64,000 bases of DNA from contig VSJF01000003.1 in the NCBI GenBank assembly GCA_009739215.1, positions 310,001-374,000 of the forward strand, in the 5' to 3' direction. Below, in pieces: positions 35,023-47,145 of this stretch (the stretch's first letter is position 1; every line of letters starts with the position of its first letter). The notes beneath the pieces were generated by a model, which was not told the origin of the DNA, did not search any database, and worked only from the letters and a program-made list of their open reading frames with translations. A program made the position numbers and the translations under genes. The stretch comes from Floccularia luteovirens. Taxonomy: Eukaryota; Basidiomycota; Agaricomycetes; Agaricales; Squamanitaceae.

Positions 35023-37912
35023 ATGTATCTCCTAGCCTCTTTGCTTCCTGTTCTCTTGTCGTTGGGGGTCAAGGCGTGCGACGACGATGAAAGTCATGGT
35101 CATGGTCATGTCCACAAGCGATCAATGCCTCCCGCAACGACACTGCCTTCCCGGCCTTTAGAGTGGGGCGATTTCAATATCATCCATACTACTGATACCC
35201 ATGGGTGGCTCCTCGGCCACCAGAAGGCGTCATTCCCAGAACCCAATTATAGGTCAGTGCCTATCACCCTGTTTGGTCGAGAATAGGCGCGTTATTAACG
35301 TGTATATTATAGTGGCACGTTCGGTGATTTCGCGTCGTTCGTGACGCACATGAAGGAATTGGCTATCGTTAGTTTTATCATAGTGCCATTTGTGGTTACT
35401 CAAAAACATTAGTATTGACCTTTCCCGCAGCAAAAGGATGTGGACCTTCTGTTGGTGGACTCAGGAGATCTCCATGATGGTGTGTGGTCATGTGTGGTGT
35501 GAACATGGGTGCTCATTTTTTCTTCTTCAGGTACAGGTCTTTCGGACGGTTTCGCACCCGGGGGCGTGGATGCACACGCAGTAAGCCACTCTCAATCTTT
35601 CGACATATGTTGAATTTTTGATTTGAGAATTGTATCCTTCCAGTCAAATCAATTCTTCGCGCAGTTGCCATACGATATTTTAACTATTGGAAAGTTGGTG
35701 CCATTTCAACTTGATACTTTCTTTGGGTTTTGACTAATAGAATTCACTGAAGCCATGAGCTATCCCCATTTGCAAATACCCTGGATATGTGAGTGAACTG
35801 CAATCTCTGCGATTTCCTTAAATAACATATTATGTGAATGATAGGTTCACGAATTTTGCTCCTAAATTCAAAGGTCGCTATTTATCGTCTAATGTGAACA
35901 TAACTGTACCAGACAAGCATGGTAAACCAGTCAGTGTACCGGTCGGAGGTGAGTTATCTTACCGAGGGTGATTGAAATAATCGACTGATCAATTATTTAG
36001 AACGATTTGCCAAATTTAAGACTAGGAAGTGCGTAACTTATGTTAAATCGTTTATGCACGAAGATTATTAAAGTACTTTTGAAGGGGTCGTAAAGTTACC
36101 GCATTGGGTGTGCTCTTTGCTTTTACGGGAAACGCCCAAAATACCACCGTTCAAAAACCAACAGATATGGTCAATGAAGCTTGGGTATGTGGAACTTGAC
36201 TATAGCTGACCTTCAATGGCTCAATATCTTGAAGTTCAAGGAAGCTATTGCAGAAGAACCTGATATCTTTGTCTTGGCCGGGTACGTCAGAATTTTTATC
36301 ATTCATTTCTAAATCATTGACGCTTGACTATAAAAAAGCCACATGCCTGTGCAACGTGATGATTGTAAGTTTCCTGGCCTTTTACTTACCTGTTTATTTA
36401 TACCAAGTTATTAGGGCCTGCTGTCCATGACGCTATCCGCAAAGTTCATCCTTTCACCCCAATCATGATTCTTGGAGGTGAGTTCCCCGCCTTGCAAGGA
36501 TTTGCTGGGTGAGATTAATGAAGGTTTATAAGGACATTCTCACGTTCGTGACTGTGGTAAGTCGTACTATATCTTGAGATCGTGTTGAATTAGCTCAGCA
36601 TATGCGCAGTGCAATTGGATGGCCGTTCAATGTCACTCGAAAGTGGTCGGTATATGGAGACTGTTGGTACGCAAAATCTATCATTGTCTTTGCAACTCCG
36701 CTAATTCATTTGTTCTGTGATAGGTTGGCTTTGTATGTTCGGTGTTACTTTGTGCTCGCTCTTCTCTGACGATATTCAGCTGCAAAGTTGGACAAAAAAG
36801 GAAGTAAGAAAAATATCACCTTTAGCAGGAGGTATTTAGATCCTAATCGTCTGACTTATGAGGTCTGTGGCTAGTCCTACAATTGTGAAAATTTAAGTAT
36901 ATTGACTTATTATGTAGTTCCATACCGGACGAAGCAACTTCAATTTCGACACATCCCAAGGAAAATCTATCACCAAAGGGCTCAATAACTTGGCTACCCA
37001 GTTTGACCTCTCATTCCTTTTCGGTACTGCCCCGCAAGACTTTACTATTAGCCGGTGAGACTAATTTTTCGAAATTCGTCAACTTACTAACTTGCTATAG
37101 GGCTCCATTTCCATCTAATGGCTCTCTTCTCACCTTATTTTCCACGTTGGTCAGTATCTTAATCGATTTTTTAGAAGTATGTAACCTAGTTTGATTCCTG
37201 GATTCATACAGGCTATGCCACTCGCACTCGGCATCAACAACACACGCGCATCCATTCCAAATATAATGATCACCAATTCTGGTTCGATGCGATTCGACAT
37301 CTTTGCTGGGTCTTTCACGAAGAACGACCAGCTTACTGCTTCTCCATTTTCAGACGCATTTTTGTTCATTCCAAATATCCCACTTTCTGTGGCATCACAG
37401 GTTCTTCCTACATTGAACCATGCAGGTGCTGATGAGCGACGTGCGATATTGGATGAACGTGAGAGAGACCTTTATAGTCGTGGGCATGTGGATATGAGAT
37501 ATAGGAGATGGCTTGAGGAAATGGACAAAAGAAACACATTGGATAGGAGATCTTCTCAGAATTTGACTTTGGGATATGTTACCCATGATGTGAGTTCTCC
37601 ATTCTATTCCTTCTCACAAAATCATCTTCTCATCCTTTTTAATACAAGTCTTGTCCCGGTGTTGGAGATGACGTGCAACATATCCCTGTAGCATTCAACC
37701 CAAGCCCAGATTTCATTGGCTCTAACCCTCCAGATCTACCCGCGGACACCCCAATCGATCTTGTCTTTGTTGATTTCATCGAAAGCCAACTTTTAGGAAT
37801 CCTCAACCAAGTGCAAACAACAAAAAAATTCACAACCGCTGATGTTAGCTCCTACAGCCCAATCCTTGCTAATGCGGTGCTAGGATTCTATGCACAAGCT
37901 GTGTGGAATTGA
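35023..37912 (+). CDS. Secreted or vacuolar metallophosphatase, 5'-nucleotidase-like (yeast YHR202W type)
   Basis: The signal peptide [18 protein letters not shown] is followed by an Asp/His-rich stretch ([14 protein letters not shown]). Roughly eighteen short exons join in frame. Metallophosphoesterase motifs appear in order: [46 protein letters not shown] and [13 protein letters not shown]-terminal 5'-nucleotidase-like domain follows, containing [20 protein letters not shown]. This order matches the fungal Ser/Thr-phosphatase-superfamily 5'-nucleotidase-like proteins such as yeast YHR202W. It should bind two divalent metals and act in the secretory pathway, vacuole or outside the cell. The His-rich segment just after the signal could bind metal (inference). 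Convergent with the arrestin-like gene; the frame is intact. Confidence 0.87.
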
Positions 37913-38942
37913 TACGGTTTTTTTTCTTGGATATAAGCGTTACTTTTTTGTACACTACCTTTTGTAGTATAAAAAATTTAATGTATTTCAACGCATGCAA
38001 AATTTAACCTGGGGGGAAAATATTAGCTAAATCAGTAATGGCAGCCCAAAGCCACACAACTGGTTATGTGCTCGTCATATTATTGTTGAAAACATAATCG
38101 AAAAACATACACATGGACCCATATATTATATTCCTCTTATTAAGCCCGGAAGCCGGTAATAATAGACTATAGTTCCCTGGGTAGATTCTGGTATTGACAT
38201 CTTTCCAAGTGTAAATAGAGCCTATCATCTGAATAGCTGGAAGTCAAATTTAGACATTGTTCTTTCATGCAAGTCTATCAGCATCATGATAACCATTTCG
38301 GGCTCTCTATAAAATATGGTTATATCAAGAACAAACGCTGTCATGTCTTCCCCGGAGCTCAGATTTCCATTTTGGTCACAGCAAATACCATCACTATTTT
38401 TTTCGCAATAAAAAAGAAAGGATGGAAATACTATATATACGTTAAGTGTGTGGAGAAAAGGTAGAGATAGACACAGAGATTGGTAGTAGACTGCAGATAA
38501 ATCTTTGAATAAGATGACTATATAGAAACATGGGACGTAAAAAGAAAACGAGTGGCTGCAGTTAACGATCTTCTTATATATAAAGCAAAGAAGACGAAAA
38601 AATTTCTGTTAGATTAACACAACATCAATAACAACCCAGAAGGAACCCTAGTGAATGAGTTGTTAATGTTCAAAAAGAAACCAACTTTTGTTGCGTTGAT
38701 ATATAAACGGGAGGGGAAAAGAATCTAAGGAGTGACTGTGTCGATAGGTACAAAATGACCCCGAATGTTAAGATGTGACTAAGATTAGGAAAAAGCCAGA
38801 CCGTGGGGGAAAATAAGAAAACGTGATATGTGGGGTAAAAGGTGATTTGTTGAGAAACATAGAACCAGAGGCGTAAGTATACTCAAGATAACCCTTGTCA
38901 CGAGTCCACAGAGAGGAATAAGTGATAGCAGAAAAAAGGTTT
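37913..38942. other. AT-rich convergent 3' interval
   Basis: One kilobase of A/T- and purine-rich sequence between convergent genes, with no credible gene. Both transcripts end here. Confidence 0.45.
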
Positions 38943-41900
38943 TCAATCCCCAGCAGGTTTAGGAGGAAGCGGAGGTGGAGGCCCTGGTGACTTCAAAACT
39001 GCAGAAACCTCAAATCCAGCCGACATTGGTGGTGAGCGCAGCTCATCTCCATGAAGCGGCGGCGACGATCTTGTGACACCATTCAAATAAACAGAAGCAG
39101 GCGAATGTCCCGCAGGACTAACATCATCTTCCTCATCTAGCAGGGCGGGAACATCCCCGTTAAGTGTCAGTCGTGCCACTCGTGCATCCTCCTCTTGCGT
39201 CTCTTGGATGTATTCAACGGGTGGTTTGGGCATAAGCGGCGGTGGAGGTGGTGGGGTGCGTGGTGGGGGTATCAAAGCAGGTAATGGAGTAGTTCGCGAG
39301 TAATGTGAATAACCTCTCCCGTTAGTTTGCGGTGGTGCCGGCGTGTTATTTGCGTTTTCGGCTTCATACTTTGCCTGTAGCATTGCCTTTTCTTCAGCGG
39401 CTGTTAAGACGCGTGTTTTATTATCAGCAGCAACAACTGGCGGTATAGGCGACGGCCTGCTGCCAATTCTTCTATTAGGAGATGAAGGGGTGCGAGTAGG
39501 GGTATGTGGAGATGGTGACTGAGTTTGAGCAACATCTGCATCTTGTTGTTCGAATTTACGTCGCAGGGCTTCTTTCTCTGCAAATGCATTTGGGTAAGAA
39601 CCCTGACTCGAAGGTTGTTCGAAAGATGGCGGCGGTGGTGACGAGAAGGCAACAGGGGCTGGAGGAGTGACTTGACGTGCAAGAAGGGCAGCGGCATCTT
39701 GTGCCTCGTATGCTTGTCTCATTCTTTCCTTCTCAGATAAGTGGGCGGCAGGGATACCAGATGTGTTGTCAAATGGTGGTGGATCGGACGAGCCAGGAGA
39801 TGGGTACAAAGTCTCATATGACACAGGTCCAGAATATCCAGCAGGTATTCCGAGCGCATCTTCCTCATATCCATTAAGTTGTGTACGATCAACAGCTCTT
39901 TTCGCTTCTTCATACCGTTTCAGTGCAGCTTTCTCTTGCTCAGCTGTAGGATAATGAGGGACAGGTGACTTCATTGAAGATATGGCTTGCGAATACAAAG
40001 CCGCTGCGTTTGATCCTGACTTGCTAGATGATGCGGCACGGGTCAATTCCGAATGTGGGGAAGTAGGCGGAGAGTGTGACTGATAGCCCTGGTTCTTCTG
40101 TACAGCAGCTTGTGCTTCAGCGAACAATCTCTGCTTCTCTTCTTCTGCAGTTGGCCAAGGAGTGGTTCTCGATGAACCACGTGGTGGAGAAACTACAGCT
40201 GCTGATACGGGTGAAGTTGTGACTTCCGAAGCCTGCCGTGTAACTGAGGCCTAAGTAAAATTAAATTAAGTTATTAGTGCTTTTTTAAAACTATGAGACA
40301 ATACTTACGGGTGACTGTGCAATTGCTTGAGTTACCTCAACACGAGCACGAGCCCTTTCATACAACATCTGCTTCTCCTCCTCGGCAGTCATCCACTTTT
40401 TAGATGCGATACTGCCTTTCACCGAAGGTTGCCGAGTACTCGCCTCGTTAGGAAGTTCCGATGGCGTGGCATTGACAATGGTAAATCTGGAACCAGAAGA
40501 ATTAGGTCTTCGTGCCGTCCCTGATGTGGAGTTGGCAGCTGGAGGTGGAGGGGCCTCGAAATCAGCAACGGGTGCAGTGCGAGCAGTTGATTTGGTAGGA
40601 GTTATGGGTGCCGATTTGAGACCAAATCCATATCCAACCTCTTCAGGAAGTTTCATAAGAGTTGATGTTGGGGAGGCAACTTGTGTGGGCAACGAATTAA
40701 ACGTCTGGTTGGATGGCATTCGTCCTATACCAAATTCTACATCCTCTGGACGTTGTATGTTTCGGGTTGTGGGAAGGGTGGATGCAGCAGTTGGGCGATT
40801 CTGTAGAGGTTCAACCCTCGTCACAGATGGGTTCGACGAGTGGCCTTGTTGTGATCCAGGAGTTGGGAGTAATGATAAACTGGGGGCTGGTCCAATTCGT
40901 CTACAACATGTGGTTAGAATCATAATTACAGATCAGAAATGGACAAATTACCTGATTGCTTCTACTGACACATGCCTGTCCAGCAAAAATTGGCATCTTA
41001 TTCGCCCAAGCTGTAAACTAAGAAATCACTCACCGTTGCCAATTTGATATGATCACCGGTAAATCCAACATCAGATGCGATCCGTTTCCCATGAGTGCTT
41101 TGATATGCAGCATATATGTAACATCAATATAGCGGGCGGCGTTTAAAGTTGTAGTAGTATGGTTTGGTGGAACCATACAGACAAGTTCGGCCTTATGCTG
41201 TGAACCACCATATAACGTAACATTGATTGGCAATTTGCTTTCGCATATAATTGACACTTTTCGTTGTGGCGTCGTTTTCTTCCCTAAGTTGTGTGCTCCA
41301 TGACGAAAAACAGTCGTTTCTTTGAGAACTATCTCGAATCCTCGTAAGACGTTTGTTGAAAGACTCTCCGATTTCAGAGTCGCTAGCACTGATATTCTGT
41401 CCCCAGGTCCGAAACATGTATGGCTGCGGTTAACGAACAGGACTATGCCGTCCTGGTTTATATGTCGTTCCTCCGGTTGACAATATACTGGCCATGTGGA
41501 GTGTAACTCGTGCTTGTCGATAATTATGGGTGCATCAGTCGATATGACAACTGATTTCGCTTTACGGAACCAAGATCTTGGAAAAGTATCGGGTCAAAAT
41601 GATTAAAACAGCTCAACAATGAAAAGAAGGCACCTTTTACCCTTTGTACAGACGGTGGCGATCAGTTCGTAGTTAATCCCGGCTATGTTCGGGAGCGATT
41701 CAGCAATCACGAATCACACTTAACCAATGACCATTAACTTACCTCTGCTCTCCAGCGCGATAGTAGGAGGTATCGATTCTGGTATCCGTATTGAGAAAGG
41801 GAAATCTTGCTGTTGAGCTGTTGAGCCTCCTGATAGGTTTGATAGGAGAGAAACAACTCACAGTGCGCAATGTTCCGTACTCGTCAGGAGCAGTCCAAAG

Positions 41901-42336
41901 GTTGATGGGACTTTGGCCCACGAAATCGTAGAAAGTGTTTGCTCCACCCCCTCCTGGTAGTGTTTCCACCTTGCGTAGCTCGATTCTGACCCACTTTGCC
42001 TTGACTCCTGACGGAGGGACACGAACTTCGATGGCCTATGCATGAACATGAGTAAGCCACGTTGTAGTAAGGGGTCAACAGCAATGAGAGCTCACCCCCT
42101 TGACCGCCGCTTGATTCCTGTCAGGAGCACCGGGAGGGATGCCAGGGTAACCTAAGAGGAGAATTAAGCACCTGAGCTATATAGCCACGTATATTGGTGG
42201 TATAAAGATAATTTACCATGTACGAAGTCGACATTGGGGGGTGGGCGCAGTGTTCTGAAATTGAAGTGGGTGTATTCAGTGCCACGTTTTGAAAAGGAAA
42301 TGGAAAGGAAACTGACAGTTTAACCTGCGAAGACAT
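38943..42336 (-). CDS. Arrestin-like protein with a long Pro-rich tail carrying repeated AEEEK motifs
   Basis: Reverse strand, start 42336 (MSSQ, first exon only 12 bases), stop 38943, about nine exons. The N-terminal half is arrestin-fold-like: IEVRVPPSGVKAKWVRIELR, TLPGGGGANTFYDFVGQSP, FPFSIRIPESIPPTIALES, INYELIATVCTKG, ILVNRSH-type strands, GFEIVLKETTVFR and YIDVTYMLHIKALMGNGSHL. The C-terminal half (about 600 residues) is disordered and rich in Pro/Ser, with about six degenerate copies of a helix motif (TAEEEKQMLYERARARVEVTQ, TAEEEKQRLFAEAQAAVQ, TAEQEKAALKRYEEAKRAV, EKERMRQAYEAQDAA, EKEALRRKFEQQDADVA, AAEEKAMLQAKYEAENA) and poly-Pro runs that could bind SH3 or WW domains. Function unknown; arrestin-like adaptors usually link membrane cargo to ubiquitin or endocytosis. 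Odd: a run of six G at 42236-42241 appears one base too long, shifting exon 2 (NTAPTP/NVDFVHGYPGIPPG). Confidence 0.72.
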
Positions 42337-43445
42337 GACGGAGAAGATTGAAAGAAAGGACGGAGAAAGAGAAAAGAAAAGGAGAAAAAGGAGATTGATT
42401 GGGTGGAGTGAGAAGGGGAGGATCAAGGGAAGTCGAGTCGCATAGAATTTGGTAGCGAGAGCGAGCGATCAACAAGATCAGGTTTGAGACTGAGCGAGTG
42501 TTCTGCAAGAGCGTCAAATTAGCGCCAACTCTTTCCAACTCCTCAAGGGTGCCTGAGTGCGAACAGTGTGCGAACCAACCCCGTTAATTTTATCTCATCA
42601 CTGATCCCATCTTTCTCTCATAAACATATTCTTGTGTCCAACCAAGTACAACAATTCATACCACCAATACAGCAATCTTTCAAAACAACCGATATCTCAT
42701 GTCCACATCAATTGGACAGTTTCATCACCTGAAACGCCTACTCTCCACAAAATTTCTCTTTTTCTCCACCGAGGTCCCCCCCTGCTGATCCTCTAGCATG
42801 TGCGTCCCCATCATCCGTCGGAACCCCTCCTCCGATATGCCCACAAATTTGCCCTTTGCGCAGTTTAACAGGGTGTATCATATGTATAACATAGAGAATG
42901 ATAAGCGTGTAACCTCTTTCAATTCCCCACATTTCTCACACGCTCGTCCACAATCAATCAGGTATCGATATACAAGTATCAGTGGTTGACATATTATTGA
43001 GCATCCTATATCGCTTCCACATCCTTAGCCCTGATGTGCTTATACAAAGACTACGCGCCCAATAAATGACATGAATAAATTACATTCTATCCCAGCCACA
43101 TACAATACCCTTACTCGCTTTCCGCTTAACGCTGTTCCGCAAAAAAAAAAAAAAAATTCAAGCTATGATAAGAGTCTAGTACTTCTGCTAACCTTTCAAG
43201 ACTAAAAATATTATCAATATAATTAGTCCCAATTCCACTATGTTTTCTGTTATGGAACAACTGCTCATTTTATTCTTGCAAGATGACGAGATGTTGATCA
43301 GCAAATGTTTCTCATTACCACATGTATGGGGTGACAGAATATACGTATAAAAAACAGGCGAGTAAAGAAAAAGCGGAGGAAAAAAGGGAGGAAGATATAA
43401 AGTAAATTACACAAAGTACCGACGTAGAGAACAACAAATTCACAG
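42337..43445. other. Interval between arrestin-like and SF3B2 genes
   Basis: About 1.1 kb without a plausible gene. It holds the arrestin-like promoter on the left and the SF3B2 3' region on the right, and a 16-base A run at 43141. Confidence 0.4.
43141..43156. repeat. Homopolymer A16
   Basis: Sixteen consecutive A bases, flanked by GTTCCGC and TTCAAGC. It is a simple homopolymer and a likely site of length error or polymorphism. Confidence 0.9.
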
Positions 43446-45599
43446 TTAGAACTTGAACTCTTTCCCTTTTTTCGAGTCTCTTTCTCTCTCCATCTTTTGC
43501 TTTTTCTTCGCCATTTCCTTTGCCACCATATCTGAGAAATCTTCTCTGGTCCCAGGAACTCCTGCTGATCCTCTCGAATGTGCTTCATACCTCCGACGAA
43601 GATCTTCTTCTGACATGCCTTCAAGCTCGCTAGCATCGAGTGATACATCTACTCCATTCACCTTACGCTATTAGAAGAAAATTTTTTGTTAAATATCCAA
43701 TAGCACAAATGTGGAAATGACAAACCTTAGTCCCGCGTTCATCACCAAGAACAGGAACCGGCGCTGATGCAACAGCACTAACGTCATATCCGCGCTCACT
43801 ACCCATCAAACCTCTAACAGACGTTTGTTTCTCGGGAACAACTTGATACAATGATCTCGGACCGTTCGAATCCGTTGTTTCACTTGCACGACCCTTCCGG
43901 AGCTCCAAGAAATCAGGAGTTTCCAGGCCTCCTGCGACTGTAGATACAACACTGGCCATACCGGATGGTGTTTCCATGCCTGAAGGTGTTTGAAGTCCAT
44001 CCGCTGGCGTTGGTTGTTCTTCTTCTTCCTCCGACTCTTCTTCACTTTCTTCCTCTTCTTCCTCTGCAAGTAACCTTTTGTAAGTATGAATAAGAAAGGA
44101 TGTATGAGACAACTTGCCTTCTTCAGGTTCGAGCTCTCCCCAGAGGTTTTTGTCGACAGGTTCCCCGACCTGTATGACATGAGTGAATCGGTCGTAATAT
44201 TTATAACAGCACACTTACACCAGGATCCCCGACTTTCGGTAGGACTCCAAAGACATCACCATATAATGGTCGGTTATACTCATCTAAAGGTGGCTTTCCC
44301 CATCCTCCAGGGATGGAAGCCCCACTGTGCGCTGGAGATAAAATGAAGTAAATAACTTCGTCATCATATACAATGCCTAACGTGTTCCTACATACCCTTC
44401 AGGTATAGGCGCATTCAGTCCAGGTATCCGAAGTGTAGGATAACTTGGAGGTGGTCCAAACCGTTGCATGCTAATCAGCCATGGAGGTGGTGCTAGTGGT
44501 GGAATAGACAGCGCTTCAACCAGTTCAGGCGATAAATCACCTGGCCGTTTTTCCTTCAACGATGTTTCGAATTCCTTGCCCTCATAATACCTACATAAAA
44601 CAATTAACTTCAAACTAGTGCTTTCATAATAAACTAGCAACTCACATCTCCCCAAATCCAGTTGTAGGAGGTTTTGTCTGGAACTTGAAGAATGCATCAT
44701 GTAGTTTCTGGTAATCAATATCCACTTTTCCCATTTTCGGTTGTACACGTTCTCTTGTCTTAGCCTTGAGGGACATATTTGCCTCTTTCTCCTTCACAGC
44801 GTCACGCATGGTAGCAATGCCAGTGTCAGCAATATACGCAGGTAGCTGGAACGGTGGTTTTTCAATACCACGCTTCCCTTGCAAGTAATCCCTCTTCGCA
44901 CTCCAATGAATTGGAATCGGAACAGTGTTACGATAACTCTTTAGATGCAAGAGTAATCGTGGATCTGCAGCAGTGACGTCCGTCCATTCGACAACCTCAG
45001 GTTTCTTGACTAGTTGTTTAAGTTCCGCAACAGTAAGACGCGCCATCTTACGTTGTTTCTTCTTCGAAAGTGGCTTCTTCTCAGCGTCCGAGTCAGCTTC
45101 AGAGGCCATATCGTCGTCCGAATATATGACCTCCCCCTTGACGGGTTCATTCGTGTCTTTACCCTAAAAGGGAGGGAAATTCATAAACAGAGTTGGTCCG
45201 AGTGGGTTTTGGAATGGGGAACGCACTGAAATATCTTCGGGTGGTAACTGGAAACGGGCAAACACATCGGAGAATGCTTCAAGGCCTGCGCCTTTAACAT
45301 CCAACTGCTCAGATACGTACTCGACATTGACAGGTTGATACACATCCTCCTCTTCCTTCTTCACAACACCATTCGTACGACCATCAACACCGTTCTCTTG
45401 CTATAATAAAATTAATGAAAAGTCAGCGAGAATATAATAAAGATATAATAGCCAACGCAACTACTGTAGTTTTCTTGATTTTCTGTTTCAACCTTCGCAA
45501 TTGGTTTTTTGACTTGACGTGTTTACCGTTCAACTTGTTTTTCGAGCCTTCAAGAACATCATTATTCGAAGCCGAGAGAGCGTCTGTCTGTGTTACCAT
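43446..45599 (-). CDS. SF3B2: Splicing factor 3B subunit 2 (SAP145/Cus1), frame interrupted once
   Basis: Start at 45599 (MVTQTDALSAS, then a Lys-rich segment), stop at 43446, about eight exons. Landmarks follow the family order: VFARFQLPPEDI, the DUF382 core (VVEWTDVTAADPRLLLHLKS, YRNTVPIPIHWSAKRDYLQG, KRGIEKPPFQLPAYIADTGI), the PSP domain (ALSIPPLAPPPWLISMQRFG, PPPSYPTLRIPGLNAPIPEG, GGWGKPPLDEYNRPLYGDVF), WGELEPEE with an acidic run, DGLQTPSGMETPSG, LYQVVPEK and a final EDFSDMVAKEMAKKKQK and KEFKF. It is the U2 snRNP SF3b subunit that contacts the branch-site region. One intron has a GC donor (44118/44117). Odd: one extra base near 44309 breaks AQWGFHP from GGWGKPP; as this gene is essential in fungi, an assembly error is likely. 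Confidence 0.93.
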
Positions 45600-46095
45600 C
45601 TGTGATGCGAGTTCAGAGTGGATTTCGTGTTGTCGGCAAAGACTTGGACAGAGAGAGAATCAAAGGGCCGTGAGAAAATATGTCAACTCCGTTTGTCATT
45701 TAACTTGAAAAGGTTCAAACTAGTCACGGAACGTAAGAGATACGAGTAAATAGTTTCGTTCTAACAATCCCGAATTTACCCTAACATGGAATACTCTGTT
45801 ATCATCCTTGGTATTAAAACGAGGTAGTTGGAAAAAGGTTTTGGCTCAGTAGACTTTCATCCCAAAAATGGAAATTTTCGGTAACCCAAGAAATACGAGA
45901 ATTAGAAAAGTATTTTCGATAATCAATTGCTGTTTGATTGGAAGCAGTTGCACTCTTCCTTCTACATGGTACAGCAGTGGCCAGATAATATGAATAAACC
46001 CGCATAGGGTATTTTAACTGGAATGACAAAAAAATTTTGTTTCCACCCCATCATGAAGTAAACCTATGCATTGTAATGTCAAATATGAAATCTAC

Positions 46096-46818
46096 TTAGG
46101 ACGACACAACAAATCCTTTTCCTGAATAACCTTCCGAGGCAATACCTTTAAGAAGCCCGTCAGTGACAAGTCACAAAACCAAGAAATTCGATAACATACC
46201 AGAAATGGGGTTTAGCTTCATCTCCCTTGCACGTTCGGTGCTTGCCTCTTCCCACTCCTTGTTTATTGTCTTGGGAGGAGGTTGGGCTGGTAGAGAAGAG
46301 AAGAAGGTGTATGAAAAAAACCTGTTCACAAGAATAAATAATAAACTGACCGAAGGATTTGAGTGTCATGGAAAGAACACCCGAAACACCAACCAGAGCA
46401 AGGGTCCCCAGGAAGATTTTGATGATATCTCCAGGCTTGTTTACCGGGGTACGAGGTCCATGAGGGCCAAATGCGACGTAGTATGCTGCCAGCACACAAA
46501 CACAATATAACCATGAGCACAACGCATTCCAATAATAAATTTGGAAAAAAAGCACAACTAACCAGCCTTCTTCTCGTCAATTGAGAGTTCTTTCCAGTCC
46601 TTCTTTTGCAAAACTTCAAGTTTCTCGTGTACACTAAGCTTCTCCTCATTGGTCAATTTCTCCCATTGTGCCTCCACATTCCCAAGAGGAATGGCTGCTG
46701 CACTTCTTGAAGACACGGACGCGGACCCGGAGACGTCAGCGGTAGCAGTAGTCGCAAGACAGCGACGTGCAGCGTTAAGGGGGGCTCTATGGCGCGCCAG
46801 GCGAATAGCTGCTTGCAT
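46096..46818 (-). CDS. cox5: Cytochrome c oxidase subunit IV (fungal Cox5)
   Basis: Four exons on the reverse strand from 46818 to 46096; the first is 46818-46563. The N-terminus (MQAAIRLARHRAPLNAARRC) is a mitochondrial presequence. The mature protein has PLGNVEAQWEKLTNEEK, KKDWKELSIDEKKAAYYVAF, GPHGPRTP, one membrane helix (IIKIFLGTLALVGVSGVLSM) and a C-terminal TINKEWEEASTERAREMKLN followed by PISGIASEGYSGKG. This is the standard COX subunit IV/Cox5 pattern: a nuclear-encoded, single-helix inner-membrane subunit of complex IV. The frame is intact. COA1, an assembly factor for the same complex, lies about 4 kb away. Confidence 0.92.
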
Positions 46819-47145
46819 CTCAGGAAAAGAGAAGGAGAGAGTGTGTGATAGTGAGAGGAACTCTAAAGATATAGAGAACGCTTTTTGCTAGGAGACTTGC
46901 GGGAAAAGAAAACACGGGCGCAACGGAATCAGGTTTTCAATCGGAACTCGGAACGATCCGGAATTTTCCTTTTCCTCGCCAAAGTCTAGCCGCACCTCGA
47001 CCAGCTGTTGTCTGGAGTGTTACTATTTTCAATTTTTGTACGCATCACTACTTCACAAAAAAAATATCGTGCATATACGTAGATAACACTCTCAACAATG
47101 AGTAAAATAATGGATCACGAGGAAATGAATATCTCCTTCCAGTTT

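Noticed and set aside
36590..36610. TTAGCTCAGCA resembling a tRNA A box
   Set aside because: It is inside an intron of the metallophosphatase and has no matching B box at the right distance.
40466..41047. Plus-strand frame of 193 codons
   Set aside because: Antisense to the Pro-rich tail of the arrestin-like gene; repetitive composition keeps the opposite frame open.
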